Below, in pieces: positions 37,526-47,300 of a DNA stretch of 64,000 bases. The position numbers were made by a program, and so were the translations under genes. The stretch is taken from positions 186,001-250,000 of the forward strand of contig NZ_JAAAMT010000001.1 in assembly GCF_009905435.1 (NCBI RefSeq), in the 5' to 3' direction. Positions within the stretch are counted from its first letter, which is position 1. Each line of letters starts with the position of its first letter. The notes beneath the pieces were generated by a model. The model saw only the letters and a list, made by a program, of their open reading frames with translations, had not been told where the DNA came from and did no database searches. The DNA is from Pseudomonas sp. R5(2019) (GTDB taxonomy: Bacteria; Pseudomonadota; Gammaproteobacteria; Pseudomonadales; Pseudomonadaceae).

Positions 37526-40500
37526 ATGAAGATTGCAGAAATCCTGAAGACGATCCTGTGGTTTCGGACGCCTGAGCCTGAACGAAATCGAGGTGCACAT
37601 GCGGTCCACGCTTCCCGCTGGCAACGCTGGTGCAAGGCAGTCATCCATGATGCGCGGGGAACCGGGAAAAGACGGCTTCATATCAGAATTTTTGCAGCCC
37701 TCAAACGGGATGTCATGTTGGCGCTGGTGGCGATCGGGGTGCATACCGCGGCGGCTTTTGGCGCCGCAATCACCCTCAAATCACTGCTGGCGCAACTCAT
37801 GCAGGGTGACTCGCCAGTCCTCTCGAACATCACGCAGGGCGCCACCTGCCTGGCGCTGACTTACTGCGCCTGGCTGGCACTCAACCACACGTTCTTTCTG
37901 GCTGAGCTGGTCGGTGTCGGCAGTCGTTCTTATGTGGAACAACGGGTTTTACTCAAAAGGACTGCTGCACAGAGCGGCGCTTTCCCGCTCAGCCTGACCA
38001 CGTTGTTTGACCGCGAAGCGGCACGTGTCGAATCGTCATGGTCAGGGTTGGTCACGATCACCCTGGCGCTCGCAACGGTCATATTCACGTCCACGTTTTT
38101 CTTTTTTGCCCTGGGTGTCAGTGCAGTGGCCGCCTTGGCCGTCATTGCCGGCAGTTCACTGACCGTGTTCTGGATTGCCCAACGACTGAGCATGACCTAT
38201 GAACAGCTGTCGTTGAACTCCACTCAGCGCATAGAAATAGGGGCATTCGCGACAAAAAATCGGCGCCAGGCCTGGCTGAAAAACTGGAATGCCGAATTGA
38301 TTCGCGAATATGCCACCAAACGAAACCTTGAAGAAGCCTCCCTGAAAAAAGCTGCCCGTCTGGTAGCGGCCATCAGCCTGATCTCGACCATGACGCCCAT
38401 CGCCGCGCTGTTGAGCTCAGCCCTGTTGCAACTGGTCTACCTGGGCCACGTCGATGCGCCCGGGGTGCTTGCCGCCATCGCATTGATCGGTGGACTGAGA
38501 TCGGTCGCCAATAATGTTCCGGACATTGTGCAAAGCATCTCTCAAGGGTTTATCGGTCACCAGCATATAGAGCAATACCTTGATGGCCGTGAGCCCAGTA
38601 CACCCCCTCCCGAAATGCCAACAATGCCTTCCACGACGGCGAAACATATCGCTATCGTCGGTGCCGCAGGCAGTGGCAAGACGTCCGTGCTGAAAAACTG
38701 TGCGCAACGTTTTCCTGAGGCTGCCGGCCAGGCGATTTTCATTCCGGACGAGCCGTGGATATTTGCCGGCGGTCTTGGCGAAAACCTGAGTCTCTATCGC
38801 CGGGACTTTTCAGACGAAGAGGTGCGAAATGCCGTCGCCCTCGCACGCTTGCCCGAGCAGTTTTACCTCGATTACATCAACGAGCGGAACCATGGCACCA
38901 ATACTCACTGGGACGTTTCCAGGGGCCAGGGAAAACGCGTCGAACTGGTCCGCGCTTTGGTGGCGCAGCCAGAGTGGATCTACATTGATCAACCCACCTC
39001 GGGGCTGGACGAAACGCTAGCCGCGGGATTGTTGACGTCACTGCTGCAAGGCCCGTGGCGCGACACCAGGGTGATGTTCGTCACGGACAAACCGGAAGAA
39101 AAAGACGCCGCCGAGGAAGTCTGGACTGTCTCTGACGGCATGGTCACTGGCGTGCAAATCCATCACGTTGCCGCCCGCTCTCGACTTGCCGCCGCACCGG
39201 TTGTACGTCCTGTTTCTGTCCGGTCGGCGCCAGAGGCAAATCGCTCGACGGCAAACGACCCGGCAGAGCAGCCTCACGTCAGTTCCAGCTCAATGACCAG
39301 CAGCCTGATGGGTTTTGGCATGGGGACCATTACGCTGATTGCCTTCACCCTGCTGGCGCTCAAAGAAGTGTTCACCATTGCCGGCGACTACCTGATCGCC
39401 AGCGGTTATCTGAGTACTCACCTGCACGCATCCTTGATCGGACTGGCCAGCGTTTTACTGGTGAGTGCGTTACTGTCGATTTCCGGGGCGTTGATGACGG
39501 TCAGGAAAAGCATTGAGGCGGCGTCGGCACAATGCATCCGCTACTTCTCCCATTTGATGAACCCTGGCCTGGATGAGCGCCTGACCCAGGAAATCAATCG
39601 CGACAGCCAAAACAAGCTGACATGGGACCAGCGGCGCGTCGATGAAGTATTGCCCGTCCTGCTGCTGGAAACCGTCAGCGCGGCAACCTTGCTGTCCGTC
39701 ACCACGGGCTACGTCGTCCTGAACAACATCTACGTACTGTTTCCGTTCATTCTCATCGGCCTGTGTTACTGGCGGGGGGCAAGACGCTCCGGCGAGTTGT
39801 TGCAGAGGTCCAATACCCGGGAAATCGACGCGACCTCCGTGTTGTTTTCACGCGTTCAAGCGCTGAATTGGGATGGCGGCCGATTTGACAGCACCGCGAA
39901 CAACTCAAGCATCCTGGACTGGTTGAGCGCCAGCCTGGCCACGCGGGCCTTCGCTTCTCTGGATAACGCCGCGACGCGTCGCTGGTACAGCTACAAACTG
40001 GACTTGATGGGCGTTTTCTTCCTGTTCGGTATCGTGGCCTCAACAATTTACTTTCACGCCACCGGCACAGCCACCATGGCTAACGTGCTGGCGGTGAGTC
40101 TCTCCTACAGCCTGATTGCGATTTTTGCCCGCTTGGGCAGATGCGCGGTGGAACTGCGACAAGTCCTCGACAGCGCCGATCGCCTGGTGGTGGCTGGCAC
40201 CTTCCCGGCGACAGCGCCAAGACGCCAACAGGCTCGTGACAATGCGCCACTGGTGTCGTTTTCAAACGTCACGTTTGTTAACCCGCGCAGCGGAACAACG
40301 GTGCTCGAACAATTCGACCAGGCGTTTCACGAGAATGATGTGGTGGTGATCATGGGAGCCAGCGGCGTTGGCAAATCAACCTTTGCCAATCTGGTGGTGG
40401 GCAGCTTGCTGCCAAGTCTGGGGCAGATATCTACACTGGGTGGCACTGATGGGTATCTGGCACGACAACATGCCGAAGACGTGCAGTTACTGACCTCCAG

Positions 40501-40903
40501 TCCGATATTCAAACCAGGTTTGCTGGTCGAACATTTCAATAGTCCGTCACGGGAAGAGCTCTATCAGCGAGCGGCTTATCTTGGACTTTCGGACATTGTC
40601 GAGCGCTTGCCGGGTGGTTTTAATCAACAGGTTCCCTGGAGTGGTGAAATAAACCTGAGCAAGTCAGAACTTCAACGACTCGCGTTGCTTGACCTGACTG
40701 TCAATACGCCGGCCATTGCCATTCTCGACGAGGCCACCTCGGAGCTAAGCAGTGCCGAAGAACTGCAACTCATCAAGAAAGTGATTACTGCGCTGCCGCA
40801 AACCTTGTTTTTCATCATCACGCACAACCCTGAACTTTCCACGCTTGGAAACAGGAACTTCAACTTCAACCATGAAAAGCGCCTGGTTGAAAAAACAGCA
40901 TAA
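37526..40903 (+). CDS. Full-length ABC exporter with two TMD-NBD halves in one chain
   Basis: A 1125-residue protein. Half 1 has membrane segments (about 65-350) and an ATPase domain with Walker A GAAGSGKTS (about residue 385), a degenerate signature VSRGQGKRVELVRAL and Walker B WIYIDQPTSGLDE, where Gln replaces the catalytic Glu; the H-loop reads VTDKPEE without His. Half 2 has membrane segments (about 595-880) and Walker A MGASGVGKST, signature-like LSKSELQRLAL, a normal Walker B AIAILDEATSEL and H-loop IITHNPEL. So NBD1 is probably a degenerate site, as in heterodimeric exporters. Tandem TMD-NBD fusion is common in eukaryotic ABCC proteins but uncommon in bacteria. Likely exports the cluster product. 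No clear ribosome site; coupling to the gene five bases upstream is likely. Confidence 0.85.
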   Translation: MKIAEILKTILWFRTPEPERNRGAHAVHASRWQRWCKAVIHDARGTGKRRLHIRIFAALKRDVMLALVAIGVHTAAAFGAAITLKSLLAQLMQGDSPVLSNITQGATCLALTYCAWLALNHTFFLAELVGVGSRSYVEQRVLLKRTAAQSGAFPLSLTTLFDREAARVESSWSGLVTITLALATVIFTSTFFFFALGVSAVAALAVIAGSSLTVFWIAQRLSMTYEQLSLNSTQRIEIGAFATKNRRQAWLKNWNAELIREYATKRNLEEASLKKAARLVAAISLISTMTPIAALLSSALLQLVYLGHVDAPGVLAAIALIGGLRSVANNVPDIVQSISQGFIGHQHIEQYLDGREPSTPPPEMPTMPSTTAKHIAIVGAAGSGKTSVLKNCAQRFPEAAGQAIFIPDEPWIFAGGLGENLSLYRRDFSDEEVRNAVALARLPEQFYLDYINERNHGTNTHWDVSRGQGKRVELVRALVAQPEWIYIDQPTSGLDETLAAGLLTSLLQGPWRDTRVMFVTDKPEEKDAAEEVWTVSDGMVTGVQIHHVAARSRLAAAPVVRPVSVRSAPEANRSTANDPAEQPHVSSSSMTSSLMGFGMGTITLIAFTLLALKEVFTIAGDYLIASGYLSTHLHASLIGLASVLLVSALLSISGALMTVRKSIEAASAQCIRYFSHLMNPGLDERLTQEINRDSQNKLTWDQRRVDEVLPVLLLETVSAATLLSVTTGYVVLNNIYVLFPFILIGLCYWRGARRSGELLQRSNTREIDATSVLFSRVQALNWDGGRFDSTANNSSILDWLSASLATRAFASLDNAATRRWYSYKLDLMGVFFLFGIVASTIYFHATGTATMANVLAVSLSYSLIAIFARLGRCAVELRQVLDSADRLVVAGTFPATAPRRQQARDNAPLVSFSNVTFVNPRSGTTVLEQFDQAFHENDVVVIMGASGVGKSTFANLVVGSLLPSLGQISTLGGTDGYLARQHAEDVQLLTSSPIFKPGLLVEHFNSPSREELYQRAAYLGLSDIVERLPGGFNQQVPWSGEINLSKSELQRLALLDLTVNTPAIAILDEATSELSSAEELQLIKKVITALPQTLFFIITHNPELSTLGNRNFNFNHEKRLVEKTA

Positions 40904-40940
40904 ACACATCCTCACAAGCCGTTATACAAGGATCGTCAAC

Positions 40941-41876
40941 ATGGAGTTGCACACGCAGCGGGATGCATTTTGTATCAGTTATGGCGTCTCTAACCCACAA
41001 CTGCCCTTGAGCGGGATTGCCCACTGGGAAGCAACGCTTAAAGGGACGGTGGATCAGCACAGCGCCCTGCATGAGGAACAGGCCTATGTGGCGCCCGGTT
41101 TCTTTTACCTGCCGGTCAGCGCGCAGCCGGAGCCGCAGTTCCTGAACCAATTGATACAAGAGGCACATACCGCCGACTGGCTACTGGTACCGTCCTTGGA
41201 AAAGACCAGCAGCTCGCTGCGCCAGCAATACGAAACAGACATTATCCCGGTGCCCTTCATGCAAGTCGCGTATCTGCGCGTTGAGGGAAACCTGGACGAT
41301 TGCCTGCTCACGATTATGGGCAGAAAGCCGTACAAAGAAATGATACGCCTGACCCGAAGGGCCGAGGACCTTTGCCATACACAGGTGTATCGCCTCAGCG
41401 AATTGCCTGAAGACAGTGAAGTGCTGAAAGCCTTTTCAACGCTGCAGTCGTTCAACGTGGACAAATATCAGCACGTAAGGAACCTCTATTCCCTTGAGGC
41501 GATGCAGGCGCTGGCACGCTCAACGGAAGGTTCAAAGTACTACATAAAAATTAACTACGAAAAATCGAACAATGTGCCTGTCTATGGCTCCCTGAGTTAC
41601 GCGGATGAGCAACACGGCGTTTTCTCCCAATTGGTACAAGGTCAAGATCGCAGTCAGGTGCCACCGGGACTTAACTTATACGTCAGCGATTACTACCAGC
41701 TGTATCGAGTGGCTGACGAATTGGGATTCAAGATGAGTTGTCTGGGTCGCGGCGCCATCGATATAAAAAAACGCATGGGTTCCAACCTGGTGGTCGACCT
41801 GGAAAACTGGCTAATCCCCATCAGAACTGGCCAGCAAAAACAAATGCATGAATTTTCAACCAAGAGAGACAGCTAG
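40941..41876 (+). CDS. Acyltransferase-like protein (GNAT/FemAB-type fold suspected)
   Basis: A protein of 311 residues without signal peptide or membrane helices. ATG 40941 (MELHTQRDAFCISYGVSNPQ) is preceded by AAGGATCG; upstream codons overlap the exporter gene. Blocks such as PYKEMIRLTRRAEDLCHTQV, HVRNLYSLEAMQALARSTEG, VPVYGSLSYADEQHGVFSQL and LYVSDYYQLYRVADELGFKM have the rhythm of FemAB/BioF2-like acyltransferases, in which a two-fold GNAT domain transfers an aminoacyl or acyl group and the late segment lies in the acceptor site. I cannot name the family with certainty. In this cluster it might attach an acyl or aminoacyl group to the ligase product, or give self-resistance by acetylation. 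Confidence 0.5.
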   Translation: MELHTQRDAFCISYGVSNPQLPLSGIAHWEATLKGTVDQHSALHEEQAYVAPGFFYLPVSAQPEPQFLNQLIQEAHTADWLLVPSLEKTSSSLRQQYETDIIPVPFMQVAYLRVEGNLDDCLLTIMGRKPYKEMIRLTRRAEDLCHTQVYRLSELPEDSEVLKAFSTLQSFNVDKYQHVRNLYSLEAMQALARSTEGSKYYIKINYEKSNNVPVYGSLSYADEQHGVFSQLVQGQDRSQVPPGLNLYVSDYYQLYRVADELGFKMSCLGRGAIDIKKRMGSNLVVDLENWLIPIRTGQQKQMHEFSTKRDS

Positions 41877-41890
41877 CAAGGAATCTTTTC

Positions 41891-42778
41891 ATGTCTTTTT
41901 TTGATATAAATCGGCAACTCAATAGCAAGCACATAATAGAGAATGGCATCTCGATTATGGATTACCCGACGTCGACCTTTGACCTGGCCGGTACACTTCA
42001 GCAGACGCTGGTCGGTCTCTACAACCTCAGAAATGATTTTCCGCTGAACAAGATTCATGAATGCCTTAGTCGGGAAGAAATCAGTCAGCACCTGGAGGAC
42101 TCCGGTCATTGGCATGACCCGCTACAAACACTGGGGGCGCCAATGATCGAGGAGTACTACAAATTTGTTAATTGGCTCAGCCAACACCTGGGTTTCGATT
42201 TCGTGTTCGAACATAACCCGTTGGTGCGCTACCACATCCCCGCAAAACTGGATGATCGTTACAGGCTGCCGGACGGTGAATTATTCACTCACCATTCGGA
42301 CACCCTGCTGGGCGATTACTTCCAGCAAATCAACATGTGGTTGCCATTCTGCGACGTGAAGAATACAGCAGCACTCAGCGTTTGCTCGAAGCACACCAGC
42401 ATCTGCACCCTGAAAGCGTTCGCCCAAGAGCAGGATTACAGCTACGACGAATACAAGGACAGCCGGGTCGCTTTTTTCGATTATGCAAAGCAACGCCCAC
42501 AATTGATGGCGGACCTTCGGACGGATGCCATGCCGACCAACCTTCGTTATGGCCAGTGTCTGATGTTCGATCCACGGGTGTTACACGGGACCGCAGAGAA
42601 CACTGAGAACATGACGCGCGTGAGCATGGACTTCAGGATTGTCCCCGTGGACGACTACGAATCCATCATCAAGGAACTCGAGCTTCAAGGTGGACGTCCG
42701 AACAGCTACGAAGGCGAAGGCTTGATCAAGGGCGAGTTCTACAACGCACTGACCGCACGTGAAGTCGTCAATCACTGA
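41891..42778 (+). CDS. 2-oxoglutarate/Fe(II)-dependent oxygenase (PhyH-like)
   Basis: A protein of 295 residues with a complete facial triad: His135-x-Asp137 in LFTHHSDTLLGDYF and His232 in FDPRVLHGTAENTE, followed by Arg243 in NMTRVSMDFRIVP for 2-oxoglutarate binding. GQCLMFDPRVLHG is the usual jelly-roll strand before the distal His. AAGGAATC precedes the ATG 14 bases after the previous gene. Likely hydroxylates (or desaturates) an amino-acid-like substrate. Residue 137 is Asp, so it is not a halogenase, which has Gly or Ala there. No truncation seen. Confidence 0.82.
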   Translation: MSFFDINRQLNSKHIIENGISIMDYPTSTFDLAGTLQQTLVGLYNLRNDFPLNKIHECLSREEISQHLEDSGHWHDPLQTLGAPMIEEYYKFVNWLSQHLGFDFVFEHNPLVRYHIPAKLDDRYRLPDGELFTHHSDTLLGDYFQQINMWLPFCDVKNTAALSVCSKHTSICTLKAFAQEQDYSYDEYKDSRVAFFDYAKQRPQLMADLRTDAMPTNLRYGQCLMFDPRVLHGTAENTENMTRVSMDFRIVPVDDYESIIKELELQGGRPNSYEGEGLIKGEFYNALTAREVVNH

Positions 42779-42830
42779 ATCCCCCGCGTCGCCATAAAAA
42801 CTACTTCAATCATCAACCAGGGAATGGATC

Positions 42831-43679
42831 ATGACTACGGCAATCGCGTGGCTGGACGGCCAATACCTCCAAACGGATCAGATAACTTTTTCACCCGTCA
42901 CTCACTCGCTTTCTTATGCCTCGTCGGTCTACGAGGGAATGCGCAGTTACGGCGCAAGGATTTTCAAATGCGAGGAACACCTGCAACGTCTGCAACGGTC
43001 GGCGCAGGTGTTCAAACACGAATTGCACTACAGCAACGCCACGCTGACCGACGCTTGCAATGAACTGCTGGCGCGAAACGGACTTGTAGACGCGTACATT
43101 AAAATCGTCGTGTTCTATGACGACGCCGACGTCAGTTTCATGGGGCGCGGCTGTCGCAGCAAAGTGGCGATATTTGTCCTGCCATTCGCCCCCAAGTCCG
43201 CCACCACGCCTTACCGTCTGACCATGGCCAATTGGCGCCGAGCACCGGCTCACTGTCACCCCTATCAGGCAAAAAACTCGTCCACATATGCGCTCAGTTT
43301 CTTGAGCTTTCGTGACAAAGGTGACGCATTCGACGATGTGCTGTTCCTTTCGACGACTGACACCGTTTGCGAGTCGAGTGGATCCAACGTCTTTTTTGTG
43401 AAAGGAAACCAACTCATTACACCGACCACCGAAATGGCCCTGGCAGGCATCACCCGTCGCGTCATCATTGACGAACTGTCTCACACACTGGATTTGCAGA
43501 TTGTGCAGCGCGATATTTCAAGCTCGGAACTGGGCCACTTTGACGGCGCCTTTCTATGCGGCACCGCCATGGAAATCACCGAGGTCAGCCGCATTGATGA
43601 CGTGATTTATGAAAAGAATCCATGGGTCGAGTTGCTGGCCGCGGAATACAAAAAAAACGTGATGCGCGCATCGCACTGA
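42831..43679 (+). CDS. Class IV (fold-type IV) PLP aminotransferase, IlvE-like
   Basis: Aminotransferase of 282 residues related to branched-chain and D-amino-acid aminotransferases. It starts IAWLDGQYLQTDQITFSPVT then HSLSYASSVYEGMRSYGARI, the IlvE hallmark. The PLP lysine is in YQAKNSSTYALSF (about residue 147); SSGSNVFFVKGNQLITP and EMALAGITRRVIIDELS bind the cofactor phosphate. AGGGAATGG precedes the ATG. In this cluster it probably makes or uses an unusual amino or keto acid rather than serving valine/isoleucine synthesis. Last gene before the terminator. Confidence 0.87.
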   Translation: MTTAIAWLDGQYLQTDQITFSPVTHSLSYASSVYEGMRSYGARIFKCEEHLQRLQRSAQVFKHELHYSNATLTDACNELLARNGLVDAYIKIVVFYDDADVSFMGRGCRSKVAIFVLPFAPKSATTPYRLTMANWRRAPAHCHPYQAKNSSTYALSFLSFRDKGDAFDDVLFLSTTDTVCESSGSNVFFVKGNQLITPTTEMALAGITRRVIIDELSHTLDLQIVQRDISSSELGHFDGAFLCGTAMEITEVSRIDDVIYEKNPWVELLAAEYKKNVMRASH

Positions 43680-43686
43680 CAGGCTG

Positions 43687-43711
43687 GGGGGAGCATGCTC
43701 CCCCTTTGTTT
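43687..43711 (+). terminator. Rho-independent terminator of the biosynthetic cluster
   Basis: An 18-base perfect palindrome GGGGGAGCATGCTCCCCC is followed by TTTGTTT eight bases after the aminotransferase stop codon. Confidence 0.9.
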
Positions 43712-43719
43712 ATCTGGCG

Positions 43720-43756
43720 CTAGTGTCATAATCGAACTAACCGCTCATGACACTAG
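43720..43756. repeat. Inverted repeat CTAGTGTCAT / ATGACACTAG
   Basis: Two perfect 10-base arms (43720-43729 and 43747-43756) are separated by 17 bases, just ahead of the IS630-type remnant. It may be the subterminal end structure of that element or a protein-binding site. No T-run follows. Confidence 0.5.
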
Positions 43757-43795
43757 GCTCTGTAGAAACCAACTCATCAAGAGCTGTGTATCTAC

Positions 43796-44171
43796 ATGAG
43801 CCGACCAGCGACCGCCATTGCCCTTTCCGAGGCCGACAAAGCAGAGCTTCTACGCCGGGTTAACCAGCGCAAGGGCGCACAGGATGCTTCCCTTCGTGCC
43901 GAAATCATACTGGCATGCGCAGATGGGGGCACCGGGCAATCCTGCGACTCGCACGTATGATTACAAACGGCATGGGACAACCTCACTGTTCGCTGCACTG
44001 GACCCGCGTTACAGCATCCACTTCACGCCGACATCTACCTCTTGGCTGAATCCAGTCGAGCGGTGTGTTGAAGGCCCCCGGCGAATAGAGCTCGGCTTCT
44101 CTCCCGAGGGAACGGGGCAAAAACTTGTGCTGCGAACCATCGACGCTGCGGCCTCCCGATTCAAAAGTTGA
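43796..44171 (+). pseudogene. IS630-family transposase remnant with internal deletions
   Basis: Three short pieces of an IS630-type transposase are joined. The N-terminus MSRPATAIALSEADKAELLR to LACADGGTGQ (43796-43939) is followed by a stop. Out of frame comes RTYDYKRHGTTSLFAALD (about 43950-44003) and then RYSIHFTPTSTSWLNPVERC (about 44006-44065), the latter two normally separated by about 100 residues. The final VEGPRRIELGFSPEGTGQ does not match well. At least two internal deletions have removed most of the DDE domain. Confidence 0.75.
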
Positions 44172-44253
44172 TCGAGCGCTCCTTACTGTCCGACATTCAG
44201 ATCTGCGATGGTGGTTCACGCATTTTCACCCGAACGAACGGCCAGGCTTTTTT

Positions 44254-44282
44254 AAAAAAATGGAGGGCATCCATTGCCCTCC
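44254..44282 (-). terminator. Rho-independent terminator of the giant peroxidase gene
   Basis: Read on the minus strand, the stem GGAGGGCA/TGCCCTCC with a five-base loop is followed by ATTTTTTT, 43 bases after the stop codon of the peroxidase gene. Confidence 0.9.
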
Positions 44283-44324
44283 CCTCCGCTGTCCACGCCC
44301 CCTGCGACAGTACTAATCAGGACC

Positions 44325-47300
44325 TCAAGTGGCCAGAATGAAGTCTGTGGCAGTGATGGTTGTTGCGTCGGCCACACCTACCAGGCGGATGGAGTCAGCT
44401 CCTGCGAAGCTGAGCAAGGTATCCGCACCGACATCGGCGATGGTGACTCTGCCGGCAAAGGTCGCAGCAGTGATGTTGAACGCGGAAATATCGAGCCGAT
44501 CCTGGCCTCCCTCCGCGTTGGCATCGAAGCTGTTGATCTGATCGGCCCCGAAGCCCGCTGCGAACAGGAAGATATCGTTGCCACTGCTGGCAACCATCGT
44601 GTCGTTGCCGGCACCGCCTGTGACCGTATCGTTGCCAATACCGCCATCGATGAAGTCATTGCCGATGCCACCCAACAATGTGTCGTCAGCGGCACCACCG
44701 AGCAGCGTGTCGTTACCGCCGTTGCCGGTGAGGATGTCGTTGCCGTCGCCACCATTGAGGGTGTCATCACCCACCCCAGCGGTGATGACGTTGTTCGACG
44801 CGTTGCCGTTGCCGGAGAAGTTGCCGACTCCAGTGTAGGTCAGATTCTCGACATTACCGGCCAGCATGTAGCTGGCGAGCGACGTCTGCACGGTATCCGT
44901 ACCGCCACCCGCCACCTCGACCACCGCGTCCCCGACTGAATCGACGACGTAGGTATCGTTGCCGGCCCCCCCCACCATCCGGTCAACACCTGCACCACCA
45001 TTGAGGAAGTCGTTACCGACCCCGCCGGTGATGGTATTGGCCTGCGCATTACCGGTGCCGGTGAAGTTACCGGCGCCGATATAGGTCAGGTTCTCGAGGT
45101 TGGTACCGAGCAGGTAGCTCGCCAGACTGGTTTGCACCAGATCGATACCACCATTCAGCGCCTCGGTAACGGAATCGCCGACGTTGTCGACCACAAAGGT
45201 GTCGCTGCCGGCACCGCCGTTCATGGTATCCGCGCCGAGCCCACCGTTGAGGGTGTCGTTGCTGTCCTCGCCATTAAGGACGTCGTTGCCGTCTCCGCCA
45301 TTGAGAATGTCGCTGCCGGTGCCGCCAAACAACTGGTCACTACCGGCCAGGCCATTGAGCGTATCGTTCCCGCCAAGGCCAAACAACACATCGTTACCCG
45401 CGGTGCCAGTGAGGGTGTTCGCAAAAGCATTGCCCTGCAGCACCACGCCAATCACCGCCGTCGCAGCAGAGGTCACCGACTCCAGCGTGCCGAAGCCATC
45501 GGTGTAGCGCACGATCACCCGCAGTTGCTGATTGGCCTGCGCCACACCAGGCGTGAAGGTCGCAGCGGTCGCGCCGTTGATGTTGGTGAAGGAAGTGCCG
45601 ACACCTTGCTGCCATTGGAAGCTGAATGTGCCCAGCCCATCCAGATCGGCAATCCCGCCAGTGAGCGCGGTCAGCACCTGCCCTTGGTCCGGTGTCATAT
45701 CGCTGATCAGCAACGCGCCTGTCGGTGCATCGTTGACGTTGGCCACCGGCCCCAGGACGTCGGACGCAACGCTTTCGGCCACACCGAAGTCATCCACGTA
45801 ATTGACCACCACGCGCACCGTCTGGCCAACCTGAGCCTGGCCAAGCGCGAGCGTGCTGTTGGTCGCTCCGCCGATGTTGACGAAGCCAGCCGCGCTGTTT
45901 ACCTGCCACTGGAAGGTGAACTGCGGATTGCTGAGGCCATCAACGTCAATGATGCTCGCCGGGTTAGCAGTCAACACCTGGTTCTGCACCGCAAGTCCCG
46001 TTACGGTCGGTACTAGGGTCGGCAGGCTGTTCGGCGTCGAGTCGACGATCTCCAGCGTGCCCTTGGCATCCTGATACACCGCCCGGACGCGGATGTTCAG
46101 ACCCGCCACATCGTCCGTCACCCGGTAGGTGTTGCCAATTGCCCGCGATGCCTCGCCGGCGGCGACAAAGGTGATGTCTTCGTAGACGCCCGAACCGGCA
46201 ATGTTTTCGACCTGCCAGTAGTAAGCCACCGCACCGGTCACCGCGCCGGTCGGATTGGCCACACTCTGGTTGTCCACGTCGTGTACCGCCCGATCGCTGA
46301 CACGCAGTAGCTGGCCGGCGACAGGCGTATCGTCACGCACACCGGTGGCATCATCGAGGATCGCCAGGTGACCCGCTGGGCCGTTGTTTTGGGCGGTGCC
46401 CACTCCGGACGACTGCGCAACGTCAGCGAACTGCAAACGCTCGATGCCAGTCAGGCGATCGACGCCATCACGCCCCGCCACCGAGTCGGTCACAACGACG
46501 GTGTCGCCATCGATCACGACGCTGTACTGCGCCGCATTACCGGAGTACACCGCAGTGTCGAAGCTGTCATTGCCGGTAAGAATCTCCCGCACGATGACCA
46601 ACTGGCCCGGGTTGTAAGTACCGTTCAGCATCAGCGGCACCAATGGCTCCATGCTGTCGAACGTGGCGATTTGCGCGCCAGTGCCATCAGCGTTCGCCCG
46701 TACGCTGATGCGTACGTTCAGCCACTTGTCACCATCGATGATGTCATCACCACCGCGACCTTCGATGAGGTCGCTGCCGCTACCACCGAGGATGATGTTG
46801 CCGCCGTCGAAGAACGTCGCTCCGGCTGGCAGCAGATCAGCCAGGCCGTTGATCAGGCTGATGTTGGTCAGCACACTGCCGGTAGCACCCGCGGTGGGTA
46901 GCGATGTTGCATCTTGGTTATCACCGCGCAGGAAGTCACCGTGCGAGGAACCCGACAGACCTTCCATGATGTTGAAACTCACCAGCGTCGAGGCACCCGA
47001 ACCTGGCAGCGGTGGAACATCGAAAAAGCGGTCGCTGTAATCGATGGTCACGCCCTGGGCAAGCCCCTTGAAGGTTGCCCAGTCATAGCCGGAACCGCCG
47101 ATATAGCGGTCACCGTAGCCGAGACTGCCGACCATGATGTCGTCGCCGCCTTCGCCGTTGAACTTGTCGTTCTCGTTACCGCCGATGTACACATCGTGGC
47201 CGATTACAGGGTCGTTGCCGAGCGGGTCGAAGTTGTCGCCAGGTGCACCGTCCGAAGTGCCCTTCTCGATCCAGTCGTCGCCTTCGTTACCCATGTCCTG

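Noticed and set aside
44600..45420. Repetitive DNA in the RTX region as a CRISPR array or tandem DNA repeat
   Set aside because: Periodicity of about 27 bases comes from nonapeptide coding repeats in frame with the peroxidase gene; units vary and there are no spacers.
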